Source of the DNA: CAVTJL01 sp963735065
Lineage (GTDB): Bacteria > Pseudomonadota > Alphaproteobacteria > Geminicoccales > Geminicoccaceae
Reading direction: 5' to 3'
Assembly: GCA_963735065.1 (NCBI GenBank)
Contig: CAVTJL010000001.1
Location: 992,001-1,056,000, forward strand
DNA length: 64,000 bases
The notes below the pieces were generated by a model. That model made no database searches and was not told the DNA's origin. It was given only the letters and a program-made list of their open reading frames with translations. This document shows, one piece after another, positions 44,315 through 52,537 of the stretch; the stretch's first letter is position 1; every line of letters starts with the position of its first letter. A program made the position numbers and the translations under genes.

Positions 44315-44974
44315 ATGACCGCGACCGGCGATGCGCTCACCGAGCGTCTCGAGCGCTGCTACACTGGTATCCTGAACGACGTGATGCGCGGCATGGGGCT
44401 CAGGAACTTCGTGCTGCCGCCGGAGATCCGCCCCCTCTTCCCCGAGCGCAAGCTCGCCGGCCCCGTCTTTTGTCTGCAGGGCCATGTCGACGAGGCGGCG
44501 GACGCGCACAAGACCCTGCTCGAATGGACCGGCTTCCTCGCGGCCGCCAAGCCCGGCCATGTCGTGCTGTGCCAGCCGCACACCCATGCCGTGGCGCTGA
44601 TGGGCGAGCTCTCGGCCGAGACGCTGCAGTTCCGCGGCGTGCGCGGCTACATCGTGGATGGCGCCTGCCGCGACGTCGATTTCATCCTCGAGATGGGCTT
44701 CCCGGTCTGCTTCCGGCACTACACGCCCAAGGACGTGGTGAGCTTCTGGCTGCCCGACGCCATGGACAAGCCTATCGTCATCGGCGACGTCACGATCCGT
44801 CCCGGCGACTATGTGCTGGCCGATCGCGACGGCATCGTCATCCTGCCGGCCGATCGCGCCGAGGAGATCGTCACGGCCGGCGAGACCGCCATCAACACCG
44901 AGAACCTGATCCGCAAGGCTATCCTGGAGGGCATGAACCCGCAGGAGGCTTACTTGAAGTACGGCAAGTTCTGA
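44315..44974 (+). CDS. RraA-family protein (HMG/oxaloacetate aldolase-like)
   Basis: The 219-residue soluble protein belongs to the RraA/4-hydroxy-4-methyl-2-oxoglutarate aldolase family. GELSAETLQFRGVRGYIVDGACRDVDF (about 91-117) contains the conserved G-x-V-x-D-G-x-x-R-D metal/substrate motif. In metabolic operons these proteins act as aldolases or decarboxylases on 2-oxo acids rather than as RNase E inhibitors. It is 20 bp upstream of a GNAT gene and then a UxaA small-subunit gene, so catabolism of a sugar acid is likely. The exact substrate is unknown. Confidence 0.85.
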   Translation: MTATGDALTERLERCYTGILNDVMRGMGLRNFVLPPEIRPLFPERKLAGPVFCLQGHVDEAADAHKTLLEWTGFLAAAKPGHVVLCQPHTHAVALMGELSAETLQFRGVRGYIVDGACRDVDFILEMGFPVCFRHYTPKDVVSFWLPDAMDKPIVIGDVTIRPGDYVLADRDGIVILPADRAEEIVTAGETAINTENLIRKAILEGMNPQEAYLKYGKF

Positions 44975-44994
44975 CCGGGCCGGGCGGCGCCGCG

Positions 44995-45489
44995 ATGACC
45001 ATCACCGTCCGCCGCGCCGACCCGGCCGACCGCAAGGCGCTGGTGCCGCTGCTCGAGGCGCTTTTGCGCCACTACGAGGAAAGGGCGCCGCAAGGCCTCG
45101 ATCCGGCGCTCGACCTGCTGACGGCGCCTGGGCCGTCCGGGCCGATCGCGCTCGTGGCCGCGCGTGGCGGCGATCTCGTCGGCATCGCCATTCTCAACCG
45201 TCTCTTTCCGGCGGACGACCTCGGCCACGCTCTTTTCCTGAAGGATCTCTTCGTCATGCCTGCGGCCCAGGGCCGGGGCGTGGGTCGCGCGCTGGTGGAA
45301 GCCGCGGCCCGGCTGGCCCTGGACGAAGGCTTCTGTCGCATCGACTGGACCGCCGACGCGGCGAACGCCGATCTCGCCCGCTTCTACGGCAGCGTCGGGG
45401 CCGAGCGTCAGCGTGCCACCTTCTATCGTCTCTCCGGTGCCGCCCTCGATGCGGCGGCCGGGTCCCAGAAGCCAGGGAGCGCCCCATGA
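44995..45489 (+). CDS. GNAT family N-acetyltransferase
   Basis: The 164-residue GNAT-fold enzyme has LFLKDLFVMPAAQGRGVGRALVEAAARLAL (about 81-110), containing the acetyl-CoA pyrophosphate loop QGRGVG, and FYGSVGAERQRATFYRL, the C-terminal strand. It starts 20 bp after the RraA-like gene, and its stop overlaps the next start (ATGA), so it belongs to the same operon. Acceptor unknown. Its role in a sugar-acid operon is not obvious. Confidence 0.85.
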   Translation: MTITVRRADPADRKALVPLLEALLRHYEERAPQGLDPALDLLTAPGPSGPIALVAARGGDLVGIAILNRLFPADDLGHALFLKDLFVMPAAQGRGVGRALVEAAARLALDEGFCRIDWTADAANADLARFYGSVGAERQRATFYRLSGAALDAAAGSQKPGSAP

Positions 45490-45833
45490 GCAGCATCCAC
45501 ACCAAGGGCGTCGACGGCGCCCTGCACGACGCCGGCACCGACCGCCGTGTCCTCGTTCTCTCGCCCGAGGACAATGTGGCCGTGGCCTGCGCCGACCTCG
45601 ACGCCGGCACCGAGCTCTTGATCGACGGTGCCGCCGTCAGGCTCGAGCAGGCGGTCCCGACCGGTCACAAGCTGGCACGCCGCGCGATCGCCGAGGGCGA
45701 GCGCATCGTCAAATACGGCGCCCCCATCGGCAGCGCCCGCGCCGCCATCCCCGCCGGCGCCTACGTCCACACCCACAATCTGGGCTCCGACTACATCCCC
45801 ACCTGGGACCGCGAAGGCCACGAGATGCGCTGA
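45486..45833 (+). CDS. UxaA family small subunit (SAF domain)
   Basis: The 115-residue SAF-domain protein corresponds to the N-terminal domain of altronate/galactarate dehydratases. VPTGHKLARRAIAEGERIVKYGAPIG (about 58-83) and AGAYVHTHNLGSDY (about 91-104) are the family signatures. It should form the small subunit of a dehydratase with the UxaA large subunit, which in this window lies 3.3 kb downstream instead of adjacent. The last 82 bp of the gene lie within an 84-bp direct repeat that recurs exactly after a toxin-antitoxin insert. Confidence 0.88.
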   Translation: MSSIHTKGVDGALHDAGTDRRVLVLSPEDNVAVACADLDAGTELLIDGAAVRLEQAVPTGHKLARRAIAEGERIVKYGAPIGSARAAIPAGAYVHTHNLGSDYIPTWDREGHEMR

Positions 45834-45835
45834 CG
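45752..45835 (+). repeat. 84-bp exact direct repeat, copy 1
   Basis: This is identical over 84 bases to 46947-47030. It covers the last codons and stop of the UxaA small-subunit gene plus two bases. Flanking bases differ on both sides (C before, G after here; T before, C after there), which defines the borders. It marks the left end of the toxin-antitoxin insert. Confidence 0.93.
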
Positions 45836-45867
45836 GCGGGGTCGGCCGTCGGCTGCGGACGAGCATC

Positions 45868-46122
45868 TTGCAGCTGTTGCTATCCCCAGCGGCACGAAAG
45901 GCGCTCGCGGCCATGCCGGCCAAAGAGCGGCAGGCTCTCATCGCCAAGCTCCGGGCGATCGCCGAGGAGCCGTTCGCGCATCACGCAGCAGCATCTGCCC
46001 TGAAGGGCGGTGAGGGCTTCCGGGTTCGTCATGGCGACTGGCGTGCGCTATATAGGGTGGACCGTGAGTCGGATGCTGTCGTTGTCGACGCGATCCGGCA
46101 CCGCCGGGAAGCCTATCGATGA
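45868..46122 (+). CDS. RelE/ParE-family toxin
   Basis: The 84-residue protein has the RelE-like toxin pattern: LSPAARKALAAMPAKERQALIAKLRAIAEEP, then ALKGGEGFRVRHGDWRALYRVD and a C-terminal strand VVVDAIRHRREAYR. Arg and aromatic residues in GFRVRHGDWRALYR fit the mRNA-interferase surface. A TTG at 45868 is the only start that keeps the first helix; ATG 45913 would be truncated. The gene overlaps the following HTH gene by four bases (toxin-first order, as in HigBA). It lies inside the 1.1-kb segment between the 84-bp repeats. Confidence 0.82.
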   Translation: MQLLLSPAARKALAAMPAKERQALIAKLRAIAEEPFAHHAAASALKGGEGFRVRHGDWRALYRVDRESDAVVVDAIRHRREAYR

Positions 46123-46910
46123 CTGCCGAAGCCACTGTCACCGTCAGCCGCAGCGCTTATGAAGCCCTTCTGGCTGAGCTGGAGGATGCTCAGGATCGCG
46201 CGACGCTCGTAGGCGTGGAGGAGCGCGAAGGGAAGCTTGGGAAGGACGAGGCGCGCCGTTCCTATCTGCCTATTGATCAGGTCGAGCGCCTCCTCGCTGG
46301 CGAGAACTCTCTGCTTGTGTGGCGCGAGCATCGCGGTCTGTCACGCACGGCGCTGGAGCGCACCTGCGCCTTGCCGCGTGGCAGACTAGCCGCACTTGAG
46401 CGCGGGGAGAGAGAGGCGTCGGCAAAGGAGTTAGCTGCGCTGGCCGAGGCGTTGGGCGCACCCTTCGAGGAGCTGGGCGCCCATGACGCGGAGACCGGCC
46501 CAATTGGTGACGCGGCGCCCACCGAGGCGGCGGCCTCTCCAGATGTATCTGTGATTGAGCGGGATGCGGACGAGGAGCATCTCTATCGGATCGTGCGGGT
46601 AGCGAGTGGCTACTTGGTAACGATGCGGATGCGCTCCCGTATCGGGTTGCTGCTGAGCCCCGCCGAATGGCTGTTCAGAACTGAGGAAGCGGCCCGCGCC
46701 TCTCTTCCTTATCTGAAGGTCTTTAATCGCTTGTGGAGGGCCATCGTCTCGGGTAAGTCGACCGAGGGCTTGGAACAAGAAGTCACAGCCGCGTATGAGC
46801 TCGCAAGTGACGCCATGAGCCGGTTGGGCGACCAACCGCTGATTGGGGAGGAGGTTCGCGATCTCAGGCGTCGGCTGGACGTCTCGCTCGGGGAAGACGT
46901 TGTGCTCTGA
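46119..46910 (+). CDS. HTH antitoxin with C-terminal extension
   Basis: The 263-residue protein has an N-terminal helical segment (about 1-60), an XRE-type HTH (about 63-112, LLVWREHRGLSRTALERTC, then RLAALERGEREASAKELAALAEAL), an acidic linker and an unrecognised C-terminal domain of about 115 residues. It is much longer than usual HigA-type antitoxins of about 100 residues. It is coupled to the toxin by an ATGA overlap. The base composition is less G+C-rich than its neighbours, a sign of transfer. The extra domain may sense a signal or phage product; that is speculation. Confidence 0.8.
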   Translation: MTAEATVTVSRSAYEALLAELEDAQDRATLVGVEEREGKLGKDEARRSYLPIDQVERLLAGENSLLVWREHRGLSRTALERTCALPRGRLAALERGEREASAKELAALAEALGAPFEELGAHDAETGPIGDAAPTEAAASPDVSVIERDADEEHLYRIVRVASGYLVTMRMRSRIGLLLSPAEWLFRTEEAARASLPYLKVFNRLWRAIVSGKSTEGLEQEVTAAYELASDAMSRLGDQPLIGEEVRDLRRRLDVSLGEDVVL

Positions 46911-46946
46911 CCGACCCATTCTCCTCGCAGCGGTCGGCTGCTCGAT

Positions 46947-47030
46947 CGCCGGCGCCTACGTCCACACCCACAATCTGGGCTCCGACTACATCCCCACCTG
47001 GGACCGCGAAGGCCACGAGATGCGCTGACG
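46947..47030 (+). repeat. 84-bp exact direct repeat, copy 2 (orphan gene end)
   Basis: Exact copy of 45752-45835. It encodes the last 26 residues and stop of the UxaA small subunit but has no gene body in front; a short frame leads in from the end of the antitoxin gene. It marks the right border of the insert. In a genome without the insert the gene should run straight into the sequence after 47030. Confidence 0.92.
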
Positions 47031-47159
47031 CGCCACGCGGCTGTGGCGAGGAGCGCGCTTCCTCGTCGCGGGCTCGCTTGCGCGGCTCGCGCCCCGCGGC
47101 GCTCGGCATTACCTTATGTCAGAAGCGGAAGGGCCGGCCCGCCGCAGGAGTATGCGTAG

Positions 47160-47651
47160 ATGTCACGCCTCATGTTCGCCAGACGCCACCAGATCGAGAC
47201 AAGGACTGCCGTTGCAGCGCTCGCGCTCCTGGCGCTGGTCGCCGCGCATCCGGCTTCCGCGCAGACGAAGACGGTGGTGCCGCTCAAGGGCCAGACGTCC
47301 GAGCAGATGGCCACCGACCAGCAGGCATGCGCCCAGCAGGCAACGGCCCAGAGCGGCTACAATCCCGCGGCGCCCCAGCCGACGACCGGCAAGCCCGTCG
47401 TCGGCCAGCGCGCGGCCGGCGCTGCGCGAGGTGCCGCGGTCGGCAAGGTCACGAGCAACGTCACCAAGAACACCGAGACCGACGATGCCATGGAGGCGGG
47501 GGCCAAGGTCGGTGCCATGGCCGGCGGCGCCCGGCAGCGCCAGGCACGTCGCGACCGGCGCCAGACGACCCAGCAGCAGCAACAGCAGGCCAGCGCCTAC
47601 AACAACGCGCTCGCTGCCTGCCTCCAGGCCCGCGGCTACAGCTTGCAGTAG
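47160..47651 (+). CDS. Secreted glycine-zipper-like protein
   Basis: The 163-residue protein has a signal peptide (about 1-34, ASAQ cleavage). A QACAQQATAQSGYNP motif comes next, then a Gly/Ala-rich zipper-like stretch (GAARGAAVGKVTSNV and AMEAGAKVGAMAGGARQRQ), then a Gln-rich run and a final NNALAACLQARGYSLQ. The paired cysteines and layout fit the YMGG-like glycine-zipper envelope proteins. It may associate with the outer membrane. It lies just after the second 84-bp repeat and is unrelated to the surrounding catabolic genes. Confidence 0.75.
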   Translation: MSRLMFARRHQIETRTAVAALALLALVAAHPASAQTKTVVPLKGQTSEQMATDQQACAQQATAQSGYNPAAPQPTTGKPVVGQRAAGAARGAAVGKVTSNVTKNTETDDAMEAGAKVGAMAGGARQRQARRDRRQTTQQQQQQASAYNNALAACLQARGYSLQ

Positions 47652-47689
47652 GGGCGACGCGCCGGGGCGCCAGCCGGAAAAAGCCCCGC

Positions 47690-48469
47690 TCAGCCGCCTA
47701 CGGCACGGCGGGCGAGGGCCGCGAGATCGGCGGCTCCTGCGCTGAGCGTGCCCTCGAGATGCAGGCCCAGCGTGCCGTCGGCGAGCTGGGTGAAGCGGGC
47801 GTCGGTGAAGGTCGGATGGTAGGGGCGCAGCTCTGCCGGCAGCATGGCCGTCAGGTCCTCGTGGCCCAGCGCCTGATTGAGCGCCTTGTCGGCCAGCTGC
47901 TCGAGCGTCTTCTCGAGATGCAGCCGGTCGACCACCTGCCCGGCCTCGCCCTCGGGCTCGAGACAGCGCGTGCGCGCCGCGAGGATCAGCCTGTTGCCCT
48001 CGATGCGCGGCGTGAGGTCGATGCACACCTTGGCCGTCGTGGCGGCGATCCGCGTCGGCTCGTCCTTGCCCTCGAGCCGGACGTGGCCGTCCTTCAGGTG
48101 CGGCACGCCCACCGGCGAGCAGGCCCACTGCTCGTAGTGGATGCGGCCGGTCAGGCTGACGGCGGGCGGTGCCGGCGTCGAGGTGGCGTCGCTCACCGTG
48201 GCGCGCTCGCCGCACCGCTCCTTGCGCGCGGAGGCAGCGAGGATCGCCGGCAGCTTGCGCTGCAGGTCGCCGAGGTCGACGTCGGTCACCACCTGCGCCG
48301 TCACCCCGCTCCAGCCCAGGCCCAGCGCCACCTGCGGGTGCGCCACGATGGTGACGGGCGTGCCCTGCACCTGCACGTCGCGGCGCACGTCGGGCAGCGT
48401 GAAAGCGTGGGCCGCGGCGGGCGCCGCCACGAGAACAAAGGCCAGAAGGCCGAGGAGCCTGCGCTGCAT
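47690..48469 (-). CDS. Secreted protein of unknown function
   Basis: The 259-residue protein has a signal peptide (about 1-22, AHA cleavage) and a mostly beta-predicted mature part with four cysteines (Cys86, 117, 149, 169), which may pair. I do not recognise the family. Repeats of the form LGLGWSGVTAQVVTDVDLGDLQRKLP suggest an amphipathic lipid-binding or DUF-type fold. It is on the opposite strand to both neighbours. No functional inference is safe. Confidence 0.65.
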   Translation of the reverse strand: MQRRLLGLLAFVLVAAPAAAHAFTLPDVRRDVQVQGTPVTIVAHPQVALGLGWSGVTAQVVTDVDLGDLQRKLPAILAASARKERCGERATVSDATSTPAPPAVSLTGRIHYEQWACSPVGVPHLKDGHVRLEGKDEPTRIAATTAKVCIDLTPRIEGNRLILAARTRCLEPEGEAGQVVDRLHLEKTLEQLADKALNQALGHEDLTAMLPAELRPYHPTFTDARFTQLADGTLGLHLEGTLSAGAADLAALARRAVGG

Positions 48470-48677
48470 GGGCACCTGCACCGACGGGCCGGCCGCTGAC
48501 AGAAGGCCGGCAGGAAAGGCACCGATAGAGCAGATCGGTGCCCGGGTCCGCATCCGCATGATGAAGCCCCGATGAATTCCTTTCCAGCGCCTGGAACGGC
48601 CGTCCGTCCGGCCCATTGAATCGGGTGGATCCGCCCTCGCATGGCGGGGCGGGCCTGGATGACTGGAGGGATTGATC

Positions 48678-49085
48678 ATGCGCGCCTTCCCCGCTGCCGC
48701 CGCTCTTACCGCGGCTCTCTGTCTCGGAGCGGCCCCGCTCTCCTTTGCCGCCATGCCGGCGGCTACGACCGTGACTCCCATGACGGCCCCGGTCGCGGGA
48801 ATCGGCAGCGATCCCGCCGTCCAGAGCCTCATCCAGCGCTACTACGCGGCCCACGCCCAGGAGGGCGCCAGCTGCGGCCCCGTCACGATGGACAGCGTCC
48901 TGAGCGCGCCCACGATCGCCAGCAAGCAGGGCGCCGTCACGCTCCAGGTGGGCTACAGCTTCAGCACCGTCGATCCGCAGAAGGCCGGGATGGACTGCTC
49001 GGGCATGGCCACCCGCGTCTTCACGCTGGCGCGGGACGGCTCGGGCTGGATGGTGCAGGGCATGTCGGGAGACGTGACGGGCTGA
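48678..49085 (+). CDS. Small secreted protein of unknown function
   Basis: The 135-residue protein has a signal peptide (about 1-24) and a mature domain with two cysteines (ASCGPV and MDCSGM), probably disulfide-linked. RYYAAHAQEGASCGPVTMDSV and a C-terminal VFTLARDGSGWMVQGMSG strand pattern suggest a small beta-rich fold. The ATG at 48678 has a perfect GGAGGG site seven bases upstream. It lies about 100 bp before the UxaA large-subunit gene. Function unknown. Confidence 0.66.
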   Translation: MRAFPAAAALTAALCLGAAPLSFAAMPAATTVTPMTAPVAGIGSDPAVQSLIQRYYAAHAQEGASCGPVTMDSVLSAPTIASKQGAVTLQVGYSFSTVDPQKAGMDCSGMATRVFTLARDGSGWMVQGMSGDVTG

Positions 49086-49181
49086 TCGGCGCCGAAGCCC
49101 GGCATCCCCGCCCGGGGCCTGACGCCGCCTTGCGAAAGGCGTAGCATGAAGCTCTGAGCACCGGATCGGGGAGACAGGCAA

Positions 49182-50381
49182 ATGACCATGCGCGGCTGGC
49201 AGCGGAGCGACGGACGCAAGGGCATCCGCAACACCATCGTCGTCGCCTATCTCGTCGAGTGTGCGCGGCATGCGGCCGAGACCATCGCCCGGCCGTTCGA
49301 GGACGAGGACGTCCACGTCGTGGGCTTTCCGGGCTGCTACCGCAACGGCTACGCCTACGACATGATGGTGCGGCTGGCGACCCATCCCAATGTCGGCGCC
49401 GTGCTGCTCTGCTCGCTGGGCTGCGAGAGCTTCGATCGCTCGGGCGTGCGCGCCGCCGTCGAGGCGACCGGGCGGCCGGTGAAGACGATCGTCATCCAGG
49501 CGGCCGGGGGCACGCGGCGCACGGTCGAGGCCGGGCGGGAATGGGTGCGCCAGACGCTGGGCGAGCTGGCGGCGATGCCCACCGTGCCGGTGGCGCTCTC
49601 GGACCTCACCATCGGCACGATCTGCGGCGGCTCGGACGCCACCTCGGGCCTCACCGCCAACCCCGCCATGGGGCGCGCCTTCGATCTTCTGGTGGCAGAG
49701 GGTGCGCGCTGCATCTTCGAGGAGACGGGCGAGCTGATCGGCTGCGAGGGCCACATGGCCGAGCGCGCCGCCACGCCCGAGCTCGGCCGGGCGATCGTCG
49801 CCTGTGTGGAGAAGGCCGCCCGCTATTACAAGGTGATGGGCCAGTCCTCCTTCGCGCCCGGCAACGCCGAGGGCGGGCTCACCACCATCGAGGAGAAGTC
49901 GATGGGCGCCTACGCCAAGTCGGGCGCCTCCCCGATCAGCGGCTTGATAAAGCCCGGCGACTATCCGCCGGCCGGCGGGCTTTTTCTTCTCGATGTCGTG
50001 CCCGACGGCGAGCCGCGCTTCGGCTTTCCCAACATCAACGACAATGCCGAGATCGCCGAGCTCATCGCCTGCGGCAGCCAGGTCATTCTGTTCTCCACCG
50101 GGCGCGGCTCGGTGGTGGGCTCGGCCATCAGCCCCGTCATCAAGGTCTGCGCCAACCCCGGCACCTGGCGGCGCATGGGCGAGGACATGGACGTCGACGC
50201 CGGCCGCATCCTCGAGGGCAAGGCCACCCTCGACGCGGTGGGCCGGGAGATCGTGGGGCTCATCGAGCGCGTCGCATCGGGCGAGCGCACCGCCTCGGAG
50301 GCGCTGGGCCACCGCGAGTTCATCATGGGCTACAAGGAGTTCGAGCCCACCGGCCCGGCCTGCCTGCCCAAGGTCGCGTGA
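49182..50381 (+). CDS. UxaA family dehydratase large subunit
   Basis: The 399-residue protein matches the C-terminal catalytic part of altronate/galactarate dehydratases (W.R.DGR.GIRNT start, GFPGCYRNGYAYDM, LLCSLGCES, ICGGSDATSG with GCEGHMAE). Conserved cysteines in CYRN, LGCE, ICGG and GCEG are candidate metal/cluster ligands. With the small SAF subunit at 45486-45833 it should dehydrate a sugar acid. The two subunits are usually adjacent. Here they are split by the toxin-antitoxin insert and three extra genes. An SDR gene follows. Confidence 0.88.
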   Translation: MTMRGWQRSDGRKGIRNTIVVAYLVECARHAAETIARPFEDEDVHVVGFPGCYRNGYAYDMMVRLATHPNVGAVLLCSLGCESFDRSGVRAAVEATGRPVKTIVIQAAGGTRRTVEAGREWVRQTLGELAAMPTVPVALSDLTIGTICGGSDATSGLTANPAMGRAFDLLVAEGARCIFEETGELIGCEGHMAERAATPELGRAIVACVEKAARYYKVMGQSSFAPGNAEGGLTTIEEKSMGAYAKSGASPISGLIKPGDYPPAGGLFLLDVVPDGEPRFGFPNINDNAEIAELIACGSQVILFSTGRGSVVGSAISPVIKVCANPGTWRRMGEDMDVDAGRILEGKATLDAVGREIVGLIERVASGERTASEALGHREFIMGYKEFEPTGPACLPKVA

Positions 50382-50525
50382 CGCGCGACCGGCTCACTTT
50401 CATCCATCAACGTCGAAGTGTCTTGCTTGGTCGGTACCGGCGTGCATATTGATGAGAGATCCTTAATACCGTGAGGTATGGCCGGCCTGTCCGGCCGCCG
50501 GCGATCGCAGCGGGGAGGCACCAGC

Positions 50526-51011
50526 ATGACGGAGGTCGGCGACGCGCTGCTCCTCACGGCGGCCCTGTCCCTCGCCGGCTTCCTCATCGGCCTCGTCTGG
50601 GCCACCTGGCGGCGCGGCGGGCCCCGCCAGCTCATCTGGCCCACCTTCAAGCGCGGCTACGAGATCCAGAACGCGACCCGCCTTGCGGTCGTGCCCTGGG
50701 TCATCGTCCTTCTCCTCGCCGCCCTGAACGCCACCCACGCCGTCCTCGGCGGCCACGACCTTCTGGGCTCGCCCTTCGCCTATGCCTGGATCTGGGTGGC
50801 GGTCGCGGCCTTCGCCATCCTCGTCGCCCGCCAGATCAGCCGGCGGCGCAGCCGGGGCGCTGCTGCGCTCTCCTTCGCGGCGGTGTCGCTGGCCGTGCTC
50901 GACCTCGTCGTCGAGGTAGGCCCCGGCGCCTGGCTCGTCCTGGGGCTCGTCTTCGTTCTCTGGTCCTTCAATGGCGTCCGCGCGACCTTCGTCGACGCGG
51001 TGATGGGCTGA
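50526..51011 (+). CDS. Four-helix membrane protein, unknown function
   Basis: The 161-residue protein has an N-terminal helix (about 9-28), an amphipathic charged stretch (WPTFKRGYEIQNATRL) and three further helices. I do not recognise it. The ATG at 50526 has a GGGGAGG ribosome-binding site; a longer in-frame extension to 50478 is Arg-rich and unlikely. It lies between the UxaA large-subunit and SDR genes, on the same strand, but its connection with them is unclear. Confidence 0.66.
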   Translation: MTEVGDALLLTAALSLAGFLIGLVWATWRRGGPRQLIWPTFKRGYEIQNATRLAVVPWVIVLLLAALNATHAVLGGHDLLGSPFAYAWIWVAVAAFAILVARQISRRRSRGAAALSFAAVSLAVLDLVVEVGPGAWLVLGLVFVLWSFNGVRATFVDAVMG

Positions 51012-51103
51012 CCCCCGTCCCCTCCCTACCCCCGCTCTTGACGTCGGAGCGCCTCGGGCGATAGCTGCCGCCGTTCCGATGCACGGTGGTGGAGGAGGCT
51101 TCG

Positions 51104-51835
51104 ATGGCGGGCAGGCTCGCAGGCAAGAAGGCGGTCGTCACGGCGGCGGCGGCGGGGATCGGGCGGGCAAGCGCGCTCCTCTTCGCGGCCGAGGGTGCCG
51201 AGGTCATCGCCACCGACATCGACGAGGCGAAGCTCGGGGAGCTCGAGGGCTGCCGCACCGAGCGGCTCGACATGATGGACCCGGCAGCGATCCAGGACTT
51301 CGCCAAGCGCCATGGCGGCGTCGACGTGCTGTTCAACTGCGCCGGCTTCGTCCACCACGGCACCATCCTCGACTGCGAGGAGAAGGACTGGGACTTTTCC
51401 TTCAATCTCAACGCGCGCGCCATGTACCGGATGATCCGCGCCATGCTGCCTTCCATGCTCGAGCGCGGCGGCGCCTCGATCGTCAACATGAGCTCGGTCT
51501 CCTCGAGCGTGAAGGGCGTGCCCAACCGCTTCGTCTACGGCGCCAGCAAGGCCGCCGTCATCGGGCTCACCAAGTCGGTGGCGATGGACTTCGTCGGCAA
51601 GGGCATCCGCTGCAACGCCATCTGCCCCGGCACGGTCGAGACGCCTTCCCTCGAGGGCCGCATGAAGGCCCAGGGCGACTATGAGAAGGCGCGCGCCGCC
51701 TTCATCGCGCGCCAGCCGATGGGCCGCCTCGGCAGGGCCGAGGAGATCGCGGCCCTGGCCCTCTACCTCGCCTCCGACGAGAGCGCCTACACCACCGGCA
51801 CGATCAGCATCATCGACGGCGGCATGACGATCTGA
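51104..51835 (+). CDS. SDR oxidoreductase (2-keto-3-deoxy-fuconate DH-like)
   Basis: The 243-residue short-chain dehydrogenase has cofactor loop TAAAAGIGRA (about 14-23), NAG as NCAG (FNCAGF), catalytic Ser in SSVSSSVKGVP and YGASK (Tyr-x3-Lys). VHHGTILDCEEKDWDF and the end PSLEGRM, TGTISIIDGGMTI closely follow enzymes annotated as 2-keto-3-deoxy-L-fuconate dehydrogenase or 3-hydroxybutyrate type 2 dehydrogenases. With UxaA subunits and the RraA-like aldolase nearby, oxidation of a 2-keto-3-deoxy sugar acid is likely. The ATG at 51104 follows a GGAGGAGG site. Confidence 0.86.
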   Translation: MAGRLAGKKAVVTAAAAGIGRASALLFAAEGAEVIATDIDEAKLGELEGCRTERLDMMDPAAIQDFAKRHGGVDVLFNCAGFVHHGTILDCEEKDWDFSFNLNARAMYRMIRAMLPSMLERGGASIVNMSSVSSSVKGVPNRFVYGASKAAVIGLTKSVAMDFVGKGIRCNAICPGTVETPSLEGRMKAQGDYEKARAAFIARQPMGRLGRAEEIAALALYLASDESAYTTGTISIIDGGMTI

Positions 51836-51913
51836 GCCCGCCGTCCGGTCGCCGCCGCGCAACCTAGCCTCCGCGTCGCCCGTTCCTCCGGCAGCACAGC
51901 CGGAGGAACCCCG

Positions 51914-52516
51914 ATGCGCATCATCTGGCGGGCGATGCTGGGCGTGGTCGTGGCGATCGGCCTCGTCGGCGCCAGGCCCGCGGCGGCAGAGACGTCCCAG
52001 CAGTTCATCGCCAAGCTCGGCCAGCAGACGGTCTCGATCCTGGGCGACAAGAGCACGAGCGCGGCCAAGCGCCACCAGCAGCTGGAGCAGCTTCTTCAGG
52101 AGAATTTCGATCTGCCCCTGCTCTCGAAGCTGGCGCTGGGCCACAGCTACCGCGAGCTCGACGCCAAGCAGCGGCAGGCCTACCAGGGCCTGTTCGAGAA
52201 ATATCTGCTCACCACCTACGGCACCAAGTTCGAGGATTATGGCGGCCAGACCCTCAAGGTGACGGGCGGCGACAAGGCCTCCAACGGCGACGAGATCGTG
52301 CGCTCGGAGATCATCCAGCCCAAGGGTCAGCCGGTGAAGGTCGACTGGCGCATCCGTCCCGAGAACGGCAAGCCGCAGATCATCGACGTCGTGGTGGCGG
52401 GCGTCAGCCTCGTCGTGACACAGCGCAACGAGTTCACGAGCCTCGTCCAGCAGAAAGGCATCGACGGCTTCCTCGACACGCTGCGCCAGCGGACCCAGCA
52501 GGCCCAGACAGGCTGA
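51914..52516 (+). CDS. mlaC: MlaC/Ttg2D phospholipid-binding periplasmic protein
   Basis: The 200-residue protein has a signal peptide (about 1-25) and the MlaC domain: FIAKLGQQTVSILGDKSTSAAKRHQQLEQLLQENFDLPLLSKLALGHSYREL. It carries phospholipids through the periplasm between the outer-membrane MlaA and the inner-membrane MlaFEDB. The length is typical. No other mla genes are in the window, so this copy is solitary or its partners are elsewhere. The closing TQQAQTG tail is low complexity. Confidence 0.87.
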   Translation: MRIIWRAMLGVVVAIGLVGARPAAAETSQQFIAKLGQQTVSILGDKSTSAAKRHQQLEQLLQENFDLPLLSKLALGHSYRELDAKQRQAYQGLFEKYLLTTYGTKFEDYGGQTLKVTGGDKASNGDEIVRSEIIQPKGQPVKVDWRIRPENGKPQIIDVVVAGVSLVVTQRNEFTSLVQQKGIDGFLDTLRQRTQQAQTG

Positions 52517-52537
52517 GGCGGCTTCTTCGGGCGCCGG

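Noticed and set aside
47163..50312. A 1049-codon open frame on the minus strand
   Set aside because: It crosses several real genes including the UxaA large subunit and shows no family motifs, so it is a codon-bias artefact.
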